DNA of 64,000 nt from Tubiluchus corallicola (taxonomy: Eukaryota; Priapulida; Priapulimorpha; Priapulimorphida; Tubiluchidae), in assembly GCA_030141605.1 (NCBI GenBank), contig JAQGDQ010000509.1, positions 95,511 to 159,510 of the forward strand, written 5' to 3'. Under the pieces are notes generated by a model. That model did not search any database. It had not been told where the DNA came from and saw nothing but the letters and a program-made list of their open reading frames with translations. Made by a program: the position numbers and the translations under genes. This document shows, in pieces, positions 47,701-62,700 of the stretch (position 1 is the first letter of the stretch; the number at the start of each line of letters is the position of its first letter).

Positions 47701-50700
47701 TTACCAAAAATGCCTTATCGCAAATGAAATTAATGGTCTAATTCATTTTGCAATAGGGCGTCTTATGAACTTCTTCAGATGGCTCTTAAGGAGCCTACTG
47801 CGGATTGTGGCTGACATCTAATGGAAGGCAGACGACGGCAGGAAAATGGCAAATGGATTATTTGTGTGACAGCACCGCTGGTTAGCATACGTCCACTTTT
47901 CATGAGGCGGCTTTTTCTCTTCAGGCCTTAATGTCATCATACTCAAGAGAGTTCCGCTAGAGACTGAAATAAACAGGGTTTCACATAGTTCATACACAAC
48001 GTAAATAACCCAGCCTAAACAATTTCATTTAACTAAAATTTAAGTCCCCTACTTGTGAAGCAGTGTGCATAAGTTGAACTCTTCCATCTTTTAGTGCTAC
48101 CATGTGTATTCCCATGCGCTGTAACAACAACATGTGATTTTCATTACCAGCCTCAAATTCGCTTGCTCTCAGCTTCCTCTTCCTACATAACAACAAAAAC
48201 AAAAAAGGAATTTCAAATTAATAAATTAAGAAACTGACAAACAGCTAAGTATTGTTCACATAAATCCCTCATTTAGGCAACACCTGAAACTATTAGTTCT
48301 GTTTAGACAATCTTGTTGCCTTGTTGATTTTTGACATGAAAATAAATGTTAACAAGGATTATATGACTAACTGCTAGTACTTATATACACAAAGTCAAGT
48401 ATGCATATTTAGAAAAAAAACTTTGCCCACAAATTAAGCAAAAATGCTAATCAAGGTTTTAGTTCCATCTCTAACCGGTCTAATTAAATATAGATAACAT
48501 GAAAACGAATTCCTTCCAAAATGCAAATGTCGGAGCAAAGACACAATCAAATGTGGAATGCTTTTTTAAATTAAAGCTCAGCAGTGAAATGTGGTAAAAT
48601 TATAAGCCACACAGCACACATCAACAGGAAAGTGACACATGCAGTACACTCAAAGGAAAAGGAAAATTTTTATTTTTTAGCTATGTCCCAACTACAGTAA
48701 CCAACCATAGATCATTGGTCATTTAAGTATAATATATATTCCGGATTGCCATTACATAAAAGTTAAAAAAATAAATAACAGTAATAAAATTTACATTTGT
48801 TTTGGTTTTGGACACTGGTTTTCTACCATGTCCTTCAAAGGTTCTCTGACTTGATGTGCGTAATTAACATTTCCCGAGAAAACATTTCTGGTATTCGGAC
48901 ACGTTCGTCTGTACATTTGGTGAGAGTACTTATTTGTTTCTTCAAAGTCGTCTAATTCTTCTTCTTGAAAAGTATCATATTCACCAGGCTAAAGTAAACA
49001 AATTCGACATTCAGTGACTGAAAAGTAATCAAGAGATGAGCAGTAATTGATTGTGAATAGTGAACACCTTTAGCCATGTTCTACGATAAATGCTAAATTT
49101 GAATTTCATTTATTTTATCTTTTAAGTGGACAAGTCATCTGTTGATTGATAAAGGAATAGTCAAGCAATTACAAGCAACTACTTTTATTACTCACCACGA
49201 TGAAGGAAGCATTTAGCATGCTTTTCGGAAGATTTAGAGGAATGAGATGAGCTTCAGTTGTAAAAATGTAATTATCAACATCAATTAGCAAATCATCTTT
49301 TTCAGCAAACAAGAGATAAAGATATTTGAATAGTTCAGCAAGCACAAATGAATCCATTCTAAAAAATAATGAAAAGAAAACTGTTGTTATTTGCAGTACA
49401 GAATAGAACATAAGCCAGATGTTCGTTACTTCTAGAAAGAGTGTTAATTTATAACATAATGGGTTTTCAGTTATTTCATTTGAAAATAATAAAAACTCTT
49501 CTGAAGTAAGGGAGCAAAATTAGTTTAGAATCACTAACTAACAAGTTAAAAACGTTCATAATTTGCATGGTATTAAACTCTTTATGTCGTCAGACTTTTT
49601 AGTTTAGATGTCTAGGAACACTTGAAACTGAGGAAAGCACTACCAAAAACTTTAAACCACTGGTCATGCCTTTACACCACTGGTCAGATTTCAAAGAATT
49701 TCAGTATGACACATTCTGATGGTAACAGTTTGATATTTTATTTGCACGGCACTTAAATTTTGAGCAAATTGTTATAATCAAGTTGTTTGCTTCATGAACA
49801 AGTGCTGCAGTTCTACTGCGTCGATCTAGTTGTATTCTGGGCTGGTGATATGAAGTGAGTTCAATAAATATGTCGGCTTTGAATGTCTCTCAGACAGGCA
49901 GGCAGGCAGACAGACAGACAGACAGACAATAATTTAGTAATGAAAGTGTGATAAGCGCCTCGTGTAATTGGTGAAATCACTTTAAAGTTGCAATCATTTC
50001 ACGTTTGGGTGCTCACATTTTGAACGCCTATTCGGCTTCAAGTTTATGAGCCAGCTTGCCTTTTCATGCTGTTTTCAAGTATACTTGTGCAAAATATTTG
50101 TACCTTTGTTAAACAATACTAAATCAGAGTTTTTGTCCAACATTAAAGGCAAATTGGACAAGTGCGATAATAGTAAGACAAATACAAAAATCTGGTAAGG
50201 TCTGCAAAAAAATAAGGACCTTTTTGATGATATGTAAGAGAAAACCAGAACCCAAGTCGTGACTCAGAATGGTAATTAATTACCAATCTGGAACATTCCT
50301 ATGTTAAGTGCAAGCTAATCAAATAAGGTTATACAAATGGTACCTGTCTTCGTGACTGCCAGTTCGGACATCTTTCACGCCTGCGAAACCACATGGAACT
50401 CTAGCATAATTTTCAAGATGATCCAACACGTCTTTGCCAACATCTAAATAGTAAGGATCACCAGTGGCCTGAAATAAATCAAAATCAGAGATAACACTAG
50501 TATTTTGTGTAATAAAAAACGAAACTGCATTTACATATGGACTACATTTCTATGTAATTACTGTTTGCTAGTCAATTAGTAAGGAAGCAATATTACTATT
50601 TGCAATAATCCTTATTAAAGTTCCAGTGGGTAAATGAAAAAATGCACAGTTTATAACACTGCTTACAAACAGTTCTCTACCTGCCTTAGCACGCCTACAA

Positions 50701-53700
50701 GATATTCCATTAACTTGCACAAAAAAACAAAGCATTAGTCTAATGCCTTACATTAGGATAATTTTATTTGTTTTGCTAAAGCGTTTTCATAAAATTTTGG
50801 TTTCTTTGTGTCATACCTTGCATTGTTGTAATCAGTTTTTCAGCTCACCATAACAGCGGGTTAACAATGACACTATCAACCAAAGGGGAGTATTTGCGTA
50901 TGTTAGACCGCTTACACATCACTCAAGAGATTACCCGCTTTTTGAGTTTAATATCAAAATTTAATTAATTGTGGGTTTATAACATTATGGATGTCAATGT
51001 TAATGCTAAGGCTACAGAAGAAGATTTAAAATTATATAGTACAGAGACTGAAATATGCATCATGTTCAACAGAGCATAAGAAATATAGGCAAACTTTTCT
51101 GAAAAAGCAAAATTATATACTCGCAATAAATTTTACCTTATAAATAAAATATGTGCTTTCAATGAACTCAGGTCGAAGTGGATGCTGTCCCCAATACACC
51201 TTGAACTCTGTTGTAAAAGCCTCTGGTAGGAATTTGTGCCTTCGCATTACCTGGTATAACATTTCATGTGTTTCAATTGCTGGCTTTATGTCACCAAATA
51301 ATACCTGCAACAAGGAATCAAACTCTAATTAAAATGAACAATAAGTAACAATTTTGTGTAGAAAAATAAAAAAAGAGACTCATATGTGCAACATCTAGCC
51401 ATGATCCGTTTATGTTAATAAATTCATAAGTAAGCGAACTTATTTGATATAAATCACATTATGTAATCACACAAAGATGCACACGAATTTTGCAAGAAAA
51501 TGATTGCATGACAGAAGAGTGAGGTCGTTCCATCTGTTTGTTTGTCCTGTCTATCAGTTTGCTGGGGTAGCAGTTAGCAAAAGGTAGAGCAAATGCCATA
51601 AACATTGAGAAACTGAGATAAAAAGAAGTTGGAAGTTTTGGTAATCATACGATCAACCCATCCGTCTGCAAATACACAGATAAAAGGTCTAGAGTTAAAG
51701 TCACAGAGTTATTTTTGCTCATTAGTCCATCTGAAGAAGCTATATTTTGGAAACTGATAGTTGCTATACTATCTTAATGTGAATATTGCTTAAGATTTTC
51801 TGTACTTTACGTAAAAGCTTTGAGGCCACTGGTCAAGATAATAGTGAAAAAAAGAATACACTATTATATTACTAAAAAAATGTATAGATTGGTAAGACTG
51901 TTAACCTTAAATGTCTCCCTACTTGTCACAAATGTACAAAAATGACAGGGCAGACTCAGAGGAGTCAAGAATACTGAGGTGCAGAACTGCATCTGTAGAA
52001 ACATAATCTGTCACATTCTTTCACTTCAATATAAATTTGTCCATATGAGATTTCTACATTGCAAGAGATAACACCACTTCCCATACTGTATGCTAAATAA
52101 ACTACCTTAACAGGATGTTGCCTTGCGTTGTCATGAACAAATGTTTGACAGTACTACCATTTTAGTAAACTGATATTAAGTTCTAAGAATGAACACTTTT
52201 GAACTACGGTGTAGGTAAGTGAACAGTAAAACTGCCTTTTAATACATGTAGATAACTTATATAGAAAATTAATTTGCAATTAAAAATTGTTGTTAAGCAA
52301 ATATGTCCTACTTCATTTGACAAGGAATTCAAAATGCACTTAGCCAGGGAAGGGAAAATAAATAGATAAAAATTTGTAAGCAGAAAATGAGTGGTTCAAA
52401 TTGTAGAAAAGTTTCAATGCATTTTTTATTTACCCATTTAAAAGCTTCTTAAATAATCTATAGTGCCAAACGTGTATTGATCATCAGTTTTATTTACAAA
52501 CATATAAAAGTTTCTCTTCGGTTATATAAAACACTGTATCATATGAAATTAACTTCAAGAATGTAGATCCTAATGTACCTAATGACAAAAACTGAAAATA
52601 CATAATGCAACTCAGACAGCTAATTTTGCTGTGTAGGAGAGCATTGCCAGAGGATCATGAAGCCGTATATAACATCAATCCCATGGTGCACAATGGAGTT
52701 GATTGTCTCATTAACGAGAGGACATATCGACATATAGTTACACGTCCATATAATTATCCGTATGTGATGCAAATTAATGACAAGATAGTAAGTGATTTTG
52801 TCTGTGTATGGCATAAATATCAATTGCGGCATTATGTTTCAAAAACGTATGTTAATGATTAAATGTCCTTCAAAGAAATAATGATTATGTAAGGTCAGCG
52901 ATTCGCACTGAATTTGACTCACAAAATTGACTTAATAGTTGAGATGAGTAATCATAATTTATTCATTTTTTATGCACTGAGAAATCATGAATTAGGTGTA
53001 ATTCAGATCTTCTAGCAAAGTGAAGTTTGAGATGGGAGTTCAAGGTTGGTACAAAAATTTAACATGCTATATAGTACAACTAAAGCTAGCTTTTAAAATG
53101 AAGCTACAATGAACAACTAACACAGGTGAACAATTCTGAAAAATTTTGACAGGCATCCTTTCTAATGATTACAATCCTAGATGGAAGACAAACAGCTCTT
53201 GGCAGATTTGGTCGCATACACGTTGACCATCAAAACTTAAACCTCTTTACTGACATGCGCAACCACATGAAGAAAGAAATCCTGCCTGAAGAAAGGAATA
53301 TAACTCAGTGCATTGGACTGACCAGGCACGAAGGCCCGAATCCAATACTTCCTAAACATTATAAGCTATTGGACATAAAGGTTAGAAACATTCATGACAT
53401 GTAAATAGTTAAGTAATTATTGGTCTTAATCTGAACTGTGCAAGAAAGTATAGGGTTATAAAAGATTTTTTGTGTATTTAGGTAATACTTAGATTTAGAT
53501 GTTGGTCACCCAAACAAGTACTGTTTGAAACTGAACAATGTGCAGGCAATGTTTCACAGCTGAGCAGAGATGAAGTAAAAGAGTTGCTGACTGCACCAAC
53601 ACTGGCACAACGTTGTTTGTTCGGTGACAGGGTGCTGATTGATTACATTCCATATAAGACTATTCCAGAAAACTATGCCATGATTATGGAAAACGAAAAT

Positions 53701-56700
53701 CCAGTAGCATTTAGTAATTCTTCGAGAACATCCATAAGCTTTGGAACTTCTTATGAGTTAACGATAGGCACAATCAGATATAAGGTAGACATTTATGCCA
53801 AAAACGACACAGAGTCAGTGGCTCATTTACTAGCACAAGTAAAATACGCAGCAGAAATGTATTCAGATAAAATAATTATATTTCTTCCATGTTTCACAGC
53901 AAAATATACTTATGATTCAACAGAAAGAAACAGAATAGAATCAATGGCAACCAAAATTGGTCTTGTTAAAGAAAATGTATCTGGATTAAAAGATCCACAC
54001 ATCATGACACTAGAAATGCTAATAGATCATCTACAGAATTTCACTGATTAAAAACATATGAGTTATACTGAATCAAAAACAGGTAATTAAACAGTAAATT
54101 AAAATCGTAAAACTTTTACATAATTTTCCCACATTACATACGATTGCTGTTTATATAGTTTTAAAAATTAACACAAAATTTTCGCATATTAGATAAATTT
54201 CCATCCATGTATAAGTGTAAATTTAACCTCACTATGCAAGAGAGTCATGTGTGGAAAGATACGAGGGCATGTTTCTAAGAATGCTACATGTGTTGAGAAA
54301 GGTCGTAACATAGAACTAATATAGCTCATTTTGACTAGCGTTTTTCTCAGTGCTATAATAAGTGCATTTTTAATGTTCAGTGAAAATGGATTTTGTCTTC
54401 TAAATCATTCAAGTGTTTTCACTGGTGACTACGGAGTAGAAAGAAAAAAACCTCTATTGCAAAAAGTTTTTTATCGCTGTAGTGAGAGGAATTGTTGGTG
54501 GCATTTTTGTCATTTTCATGAGTGATTAGAAGAGCGATATTGCTCCTCAAAGTGATTAATATTTTTAAAGGCGGTTTTTCCGCACCATCGTTGCAGCGAT
54601 CTCTTGCCAGTGCAATTTACAAAAGTTTTTTCTCACTGTGGTAATAGACGTTTTCACAGGCGTTTTTGTTGTGATATTGCCAACAGCAATAAACTCGCTG
54701 CTTTTAGAAAATCGCTAGTCAGAATAGGCCTTAAACATTTGATCTAGTCTGTGTGTATACTATACCTGCAGACCTGGCCAAAAAGCAAGAAGAGAGTTCA
54801 TGAAATTCTTAGCAGCAGTATTTGGGCGATGCATATGCACATCCAGTAACATGGGTCCTTGACTTACATACTTCATTATGGCATTGTAATGCTGCAGAAT
54901 AAAACTAGAAAAGTTAGTAATATGAAAGGTAATAAATGCTTCATCTGATAAAATTTGTTTTATCTAGGTATGTTCTACTCTGTTTCAGGTATACTGAAAA
55001 TGTGCTACAGCTAAGTATGTATTATAATTGTTATGTCAACTTTCTAGATTCCTTGTTATAGGTCACAACTGTGCCAAGTCTGCCCCAGCACCACCACAAA
55101 ATTCCAAAATTATCACTGTTTAACTTGTCTCATGACAAGTTTTGAAACAATGTACTACACTGAGTAGTTGCATTCTTTCTTACCAAAAATCACACTTTTT
55201 TGAGCCCCACCCACAGAGGTTGCTGAACTAGAACTCTACACCAGTTATCACTTTACCTATGTTTAGGCAACCAAGTGTAGGAGACAGCTTCCAAAACTTA
55301 TTGCAAAAAATGACCTTTGACCTTGAAGCACCCACCCAAGGTCACGGATAAACCAACAGAAATCATTCCCGTGTTTGGGCCAATAAGCTGTCAAAGTTTC
55401 TTTTTCCAGCTCTTCATAGTCTACCAAGTTATTAACTGATACCAAAGTCGTAACAGAAATAAATAAATGATAAAAAACGAAAGCAAAAGCATTCACTGTA
55501 CATTGAAATACCAACAAGCAAATCTGCTGTTATAATAGGGTCACTTACTTACTTGGATATGTAGTGCTATTGACCAGTGCTATATCACAGAAGCCAAGTT
55601 TTTATTTTTGTTAATGGTAAGTAGCCTGTAATAGATGCTCTTAAAATGCATACATGTGACTGTTTGTCTGCAAATGAAATTACACTAATAGATATTAATA
55701 CATGTAATCAAATTCTGTGTCTTGCTGTAATGTATTAAATTAGAGGAACATTTAAAAATCAAACTGTAGTAAGTCAACATAATTAAAAAGTTGATACAGC
55801 ATTTTAGTGTGGTATAACTTAAATGAAATGAAAATAAGAAAAAGGAAATAACATTACTGTTATTGTGGTGGCCATATTTTATTGTATTTTGTTTAAATTG
55901 CTAACTGATGTTATTTTGATTAATGTATTTTTAATCAGAAAGCAGATAAGAACAACTGCAGTCAGGCACACAAAATATTAAGTGTTAGATATAGCTAGGT
56001 AAATAGCATACATTCTTTTCCTACAATTTTAAAGAATGACATCTCTGTTTTTAACAGTTGAGAAACTACTTCTGTACTTCTGGTCTATTTCAATGGTCTG
56101 CTCCAACTAGTTTCTTTTGTTAGAGAGTGGCAAGTTCTGACTTTTCTCATAGTACTATCCTTGACTATGAGTCAGGTTCAGGTCTTACCACAATCATCAA
56201 TATCAGTAAATTTAGCATAAGGTCCCAGATACCTGCAAGCAGTATGTTGGACAGTTAAAATTGTTTACTGAATAGCACAAATAATATTGCTTTCATTTTA
56301 TCTCCATTCAGAAACTTTTGCAAATAGATTTATCAACACCTACGAACTTTGTATATTAACTGTATTAAAATGTACATGTACAAAATGCACTGTATTAAAT
56401 TGTATATTAACTGTATTAAAATGTACATGTACAAAATGCACTGTATTAAATTGTATATTAACTGTATTTGTGTATTAAAATATACAAAACTAGGTCGCAT
56501 CCACACCATACCCAAATTTAATACGTATGTCTTAAGAATTGCAGAATAATGGAACATAACTTTACGTCATCTTGCCAGAGCTCGAAAGTCATTCTCTAGT
56601 GGCCAATACCAGATCATATACACAAAGTCTAATTTGATAATGTCAGTGACTTGAAGAACACACACGTTATATGACAGAAGGGAAGTAACATTTTTTGAAC

Positions 56701-59700
56701 AGAAAGGACTGTGAAATATACTAGTGAAACTCTTACCATATTTATGTCTAATTTGAGAGTCTTCTCAAACCTTACTTTGTGGTGTCATTACAGTTAGTAT
56801 CTCTGGGATTTATTATATTCGACGGTTATTATAACAAAAATAAGAACTTCTGTGTAATGAATGCATGTCCACTGGGGAGTGAATTCTAGATTGGCGTATT
56901 TTGCTACAAGTTTGTGCTTCATATCTAATACGATCCAATACTGATTACAGGTATGTTGCTATTACTTTCTTATGGTAATTTTAAGAACAAAAATACTCAA
57001 CTTCTCACCTATCACATTTATCATACTATAATTTAGTTCTGCATGTTCTTTTTTTTAATTTAAAATACAAACCTTATCAAATCTTTCAAGATAGGTTTCA
57101 TCTCCTAGCAGAATGTAAGCTTTCAGCAGATATTCATAGTAAGAATCGATACCTGCTCCCACACCACTGTCTATGATGAAAACAGAAGTTCAAAAATTTA
57201 AATAACAACTGATTATTATGTATCCAAGAACGAGCAAATCTATTAGACTTTTTAAAGAAGACATCAGCGCTAGAACAATCTATAAGTTGCATTATTCAAC
57301 AGAACAAAAAACTAATACGATATACAATTATTGTAACATCAATAATTCTTATTAAATATTTACCTCGCCTAACCCACTCCCCATTATGAACATTAAAAAC
57401 TGTGCCCATGAGATGACTAGTTCTGTGTCTTTGCTGCCAGAGAAACTCCATTGCTTTGTGAGCCTTTTCTTCATAGATAGGATTTCCTGAAAACACAGAT
57501 ACATGCTAAAGCAAGAACTTTCTTATTGTTAGTAAATACATTTCAAAACTAAAAAAGGTAACCAGTTTCCTGTGAATCTGACGGTGATCAATTTACTGCA
57601 CAACAAGCAGACACAGCATTGACGGTTTGGATACCCAGATACATACATGTATAGAGAAATAATCTTCAAATCTTCAAATAATGTTTCAAGTGAGTTTTAT
57701 AATATTAGAAGTTGATATTAATTATGTGTTGGCACTCTTGGCATCATATATATTGCGGATGCTTACACAAAATGATCCTTGTGTGCTCAAATACTTGCGC
57801 TAATAAAACCACTTGCGGACTTGCGAGCAGTAGAATGAATGTCTAAGCATTTCTGCAGAATTATGCAGTTACTGTGGTCGATTTCGTTCTATAAATAGAT
57901 GTAATGCTATGAAGATAAGAACTACTGGTTTTCGAGAAGTATTACTCACTGCTCTGTAGACTCTCAGTCTCAGCCTGGACTACGCCACTTAATAGTTTAA
58001 ATGTGTTACCAATGCTGACAAACGAGTTCAGAATTTGGCTTCAAATTAATAATTACTCTGGCAAGAGGTTTTGCCCCTTAGGCTAGTCACCAACAGTACA
58101 GGTCCTAATATCTCATAAATTTCAAGGTTTAATTATATTATAGCATTCATAAATACTTATAAGTAGTTAAGCGATATGGAACGCAAGAAGTGGCTAGATG
58201 AGTGAGACATTTTTTGCAAAATGATAGCATCTATTTTTAATATTGTAACAAAGAAAAATGACAATGAGTTTTTTGTGGTTTAAATGAGCCAAACAAAATT
58301 AAGAGCTCCTTTTAGCATATGTAGCCAACAAATTTCAAGGAATTGAAGTGGCTAGATGATTAAGACATTTTTTGCAAAATGATAGCATTTATTTTTAATA
58401 TTGTAACAAAGAAAAATGACAGTAAGTTTTTTGTGGTTTAAATGAGCCAAACAAAATAAAGAGCCCCTTTTAGTATAGGTAACTAATAAATTTCAAGGAA
58501 TGGCATCTATCTTATCGTGCTAAGCATCACAGTTTTAAATCAAATAAATGCATTTTTAAAATTAATTAATATTTGTGAGGATAGTGGCTATATTGCCAAT
58601 CAAAATACATGTAAGATATTAATAAACTTTTAGAAGTCCAGCCTTAGAAATTTCAAAAAGCTTTTCCTTTCAAACATCCAGACCTTTGCAGCAACCCAGT
58701 TCTCTGCCCAATTCTCTTACAGAGCAATCCAACTCTCTTAGACCATCACCGGGATGCCAACTTATAGTTCTTGGGACATTTGTAAGATAACCATCTGACA
58801 TAAACTAAGTTATTTAAATATGTTCCCCAGACCATTGTTGCACATAGGTTTTAATTATAATATTTGCATTAACTTCTCTTTTTCTTCACAACTACATCAT
58901 TTGTTAAGTGCAAGTCAAATTTAACAAAATGTAACAATTCTATCAAAAGTAATACTAAGAAGTAATACCTGTGAGTCTACTCAAAGCAGCAAACTCGAGC
59001 ACCATTGTTCCAGCACAAGCTGTACATGTCTCTCGGTCAACTTTGGGCAAATTCTTTAATCCCGTCTTTAAATTTATCTAAGCAAGATAACAAAACTACA
59101 TTGTACTTCATAGCAGAAAACAGTACTTTTAAGAGGCATCCATCGCACCAGCTATTTTGAGCTTAGAAGCGCCTTTCATTGTACTTCCCACTTGCCAAAA
59201 TCATTATTCGTGAAATGGTTAGTTCCTTGAGAGTAAAAATTCACTGTTCGGAAAGCAAGTAAAAAAGTCCTTAAGTAACGAACGACTAGTAAACGAATAA
59301 AGTAATTTAGAAAGTAAAAATAGAGTTTTTCTTTCAAATTCTCGATTTTGCTTTCCAAAATTTCTTCCAGGCTCTAATGCCAGGCAGATGCCAGTATTAG
59401 TAACATAATCACATGTGCTCTCTTACTGGATGATCAGTAGTGTTCTTAACCAACCAACTTGCTAGTCACACTTAGCTGTTACTGATCCCACGATATTTGT
59501 TTTCAGCGTTGGCGTTTATACGATTATTAATGGAACATATGGATAAATTGAGGATTCATAATGTACAAAAAACAACTATACAATAATAGTTAACTATATG
59601 ATAATTTAGTAAATCAAAACAAAAAACTAAAAAAACAAAGTGAAAATGTTAAAAAATTGCACACTGAAAAAAATTAGCACATTACTGCTAACCAGTGGGA

Positions 59701-62700
59701 AGTAAGCACACAATGAATTCACAATACAGGTCGAAGTGTGCTGGTCGCAGTCCCCTGCAAAAGCAGCAATTTCCAAAAAAACACTCATGATGACTTGATG
59801 GCAATAAGGTTTGATTCTGCACATGCAGAAAATAGTGACATTTCACTGTGTTTTAATAAATTTAATTTTCCACTTTTGCTGATATAGATACTTAATAAGT
59901 GCAATATTATACAATAATTTGCTGCAGTGTACAGTAACTTTGTGCTTTGGACGATTTGGCGAAAAAAATAATTTGGCAGAAAATACTGCACTTTTAGCCT
60001 CGAATATGATAATCAGCATCATTCAAAATAGCAAAACTGCTTGTTTCAGTTATGCTTGGTCACAACAGAATACAAGATCCACAAATATCCAAAAATCTCT
60101 GGCCATTGATCAGCACTGCATAGTTTGCGAAATTATAAAAGGACTCATCCGTACCTACTACCTATTAAGTAATACTTAAAGTTTAGTGCTTAAAGCCTTA
60201 CAGGTAATATAATTATATAGAGCTACATAATTTCTTACTGTCCGAATTTTAGCATAATCTACTGTATTTACATTGAAACTGGTCAAACAGTAATTAAACT
60301 AGGAATTGTAATGTCAGTCTACACACAACAAAAATGTATGAAAATTAACACTTTAATATTACAACAATTGCTATGTTTTTATTGCTCTTCTGGATAATTG
60401 AAACATAGGTATTGATAAAAACATATTGTTACTTAATAATGCAACTCAACTGCCTGTCTTCATCATCACTGTGTTCACCTCATCATCACTAATATAAGTA
60501 ATACCAGTGATTCACAGGGTTTGATATTGTGAATAGCTTTTCTTTATTCAAATGTAAAACAATGGAAAATAAACTCGAGATAATTACAAAGTTTTGTAAT
60601 TACAATGCAAAGGCAGGATGATTATAATTATTCCGAAAACACTAACATAAGTGCACACCTTACTACTCAATTTCAAGACAACATTTAGACATTCCATCAG
60701 ATTCCACTAATACCAATAGATATGATTTATTATCACATGATAAATAAATTCTAAAATGATGAATTGAAGTTTACACATACCCTAGGGTACGGCACACCTG
60801 AGGTGGTGTTAAATGCTGGTAAAAGACGATCACCTATGTCCTTGGCCATAGTCAGCAGTTCGTCACTGTACCATTTCATTCTTCCATAAGAGTCCCGTAA
60901 CCATTCGCTAAACACGTGACCACCAATAAGCCCTCTATGAATGATAATTATCACGTTTCAGTTATCATTATTATTGATTCAAAGTCACACAAGGAACACT
61001 GTATCATATATTATTACTACAAATGCTTTCCTACAATCAACTACGAAAAAGGACTTTTAAATATTTTTACCACTTTGAATTTTGGTTAGCTACGCAACAA
61101 TTTGAAGATATTCAACAGTTCGTATCCCAGATATGTTGACTTATCAGTAATAGAGCAATAGCAACCAATAACTGTTCAGTAATAGAACTGTTGTTCCTAA
61201 TAAAACAGGTACAACTTTACATGCAAATTCTAATTATATTTTAAAAACAAATTGAAACGTTAATTCGGATAGAATAGAAATCCATTAAAAAATTATTGTC
61301 TTAATGCATACTTATTTAACTTGATGATTGCAACTTTATTTGTTTTAATTCCATAAATATCATTGTTAAAACTGTACATAATAAACTAGCAGTGGTCTAT
61401 TAATTAGTTACCCAAGGATTCTTATGTTAGTCTCAAACACTGATACGATCACGTCAGTATCAAAAGCAACATCTTTGATGACCAACTTTACCGCTTTCTC
61501 AAATTCTGCAAAATTTCCCAGCACCTGTAACACAATAGTGAAAAATTAAACAAAGGTTACTTTTTAAACAAAAAAGTTAGGGCAAATTGCAAATTATAAC
61601 AAAAAATGAAGCAAAAGTTTTGTTTAATTACTATCTGAAAAACATAAACATGGACTTACAGTAGCCAAATATAAAGACAAATAAACTCCTTTCACAGTAC
61701 AGCGACAGGCCAAATTAGTACTTATGCATTACAAACAGAAGTTTTAAATGTTACAGAATGTGATTTATTTTGCTTTTGTAATCTGTTTGTTTTGCAATCA
61801 ACCTTAATTCTAGCCCCAGTGGCTCAATACTGTCCAATTCAGACAGCCAGAGTACCAACGCCTCTCTTTGCTAAATTTTGAAGTTTTGCTAAGTTAATGT
61901 CTTCTTTTAATTTTGGCAATTAAACTTCATAAACTTTATGACCAAATTTTAATACTGGTTGAAAACAGATGAGAGAATTTTTATGTTCTAAAGAAATTTC
62001 CCTTAAACACGGTACATTAAAATACTGGATCTGGAAATTGAAAATTTAACTAATAGAATTTAGACTGTGTTTAGCTAATGGATAATGGATACGTCACTAA
62101 TTACATCATGAAAACAATTCGATTAATTTGTTTACATTACGAGAGTGAAAAAGCACAACAGCTTTGAAACAGAGCAGCGACAGACCTCTATGTTACCAAG
62201 ATTACTGTTCATTGTTTAATATCATTTGCAGGCAAATGACAGCATAGCTATTCTAGCACAAACTGAAATACAAATGGATTTTTTTTGAAAATTAATGAAA
62301 CAATTTTATATATTAATCATTGGCATAAGTACTTACAATCAACGTGTCCAGAGAATCAACCAGCGAAAGGGAAAAGCTGTAAAATTAACAAAATGTTGAA
62401 TACAAGTATGTGATTCTGACAGACTACTAAGATTCGTGTTGACTAAAGTCCGTTGCTTTTTCAATGAAAACATGACAATCACCAAATTATTGAAATCAGT
62501 GACAAAAATAGTCAAATCTCAGTATCTCAGTTTATTAAAAGCACTTTTTCTCATGTAACACTACTAACATAGCAACATCAACCTTTTTTCTGTTCATCTT
62601 ACAATGAAACAAAATGATACTGAATTTGACTTACTTTCCAAGGGATTCGTCAACATCTCCTCTACTGGGTTCAGAACCACGATACCGCCCTTTACAGCTA

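Noticed and set aside
55263-55517. Minus-strand 84-codon frame in an EDEM3 intron
   Set aside because: No splice-phase link to EDEM3 and no recognised domain.
56287-56557. Frames of about 65 codons with repeated [14 protein letters not shown]-like text
   Set aside because: Product of the 51-bp tandem repeat, which keeps frames open on both strands.
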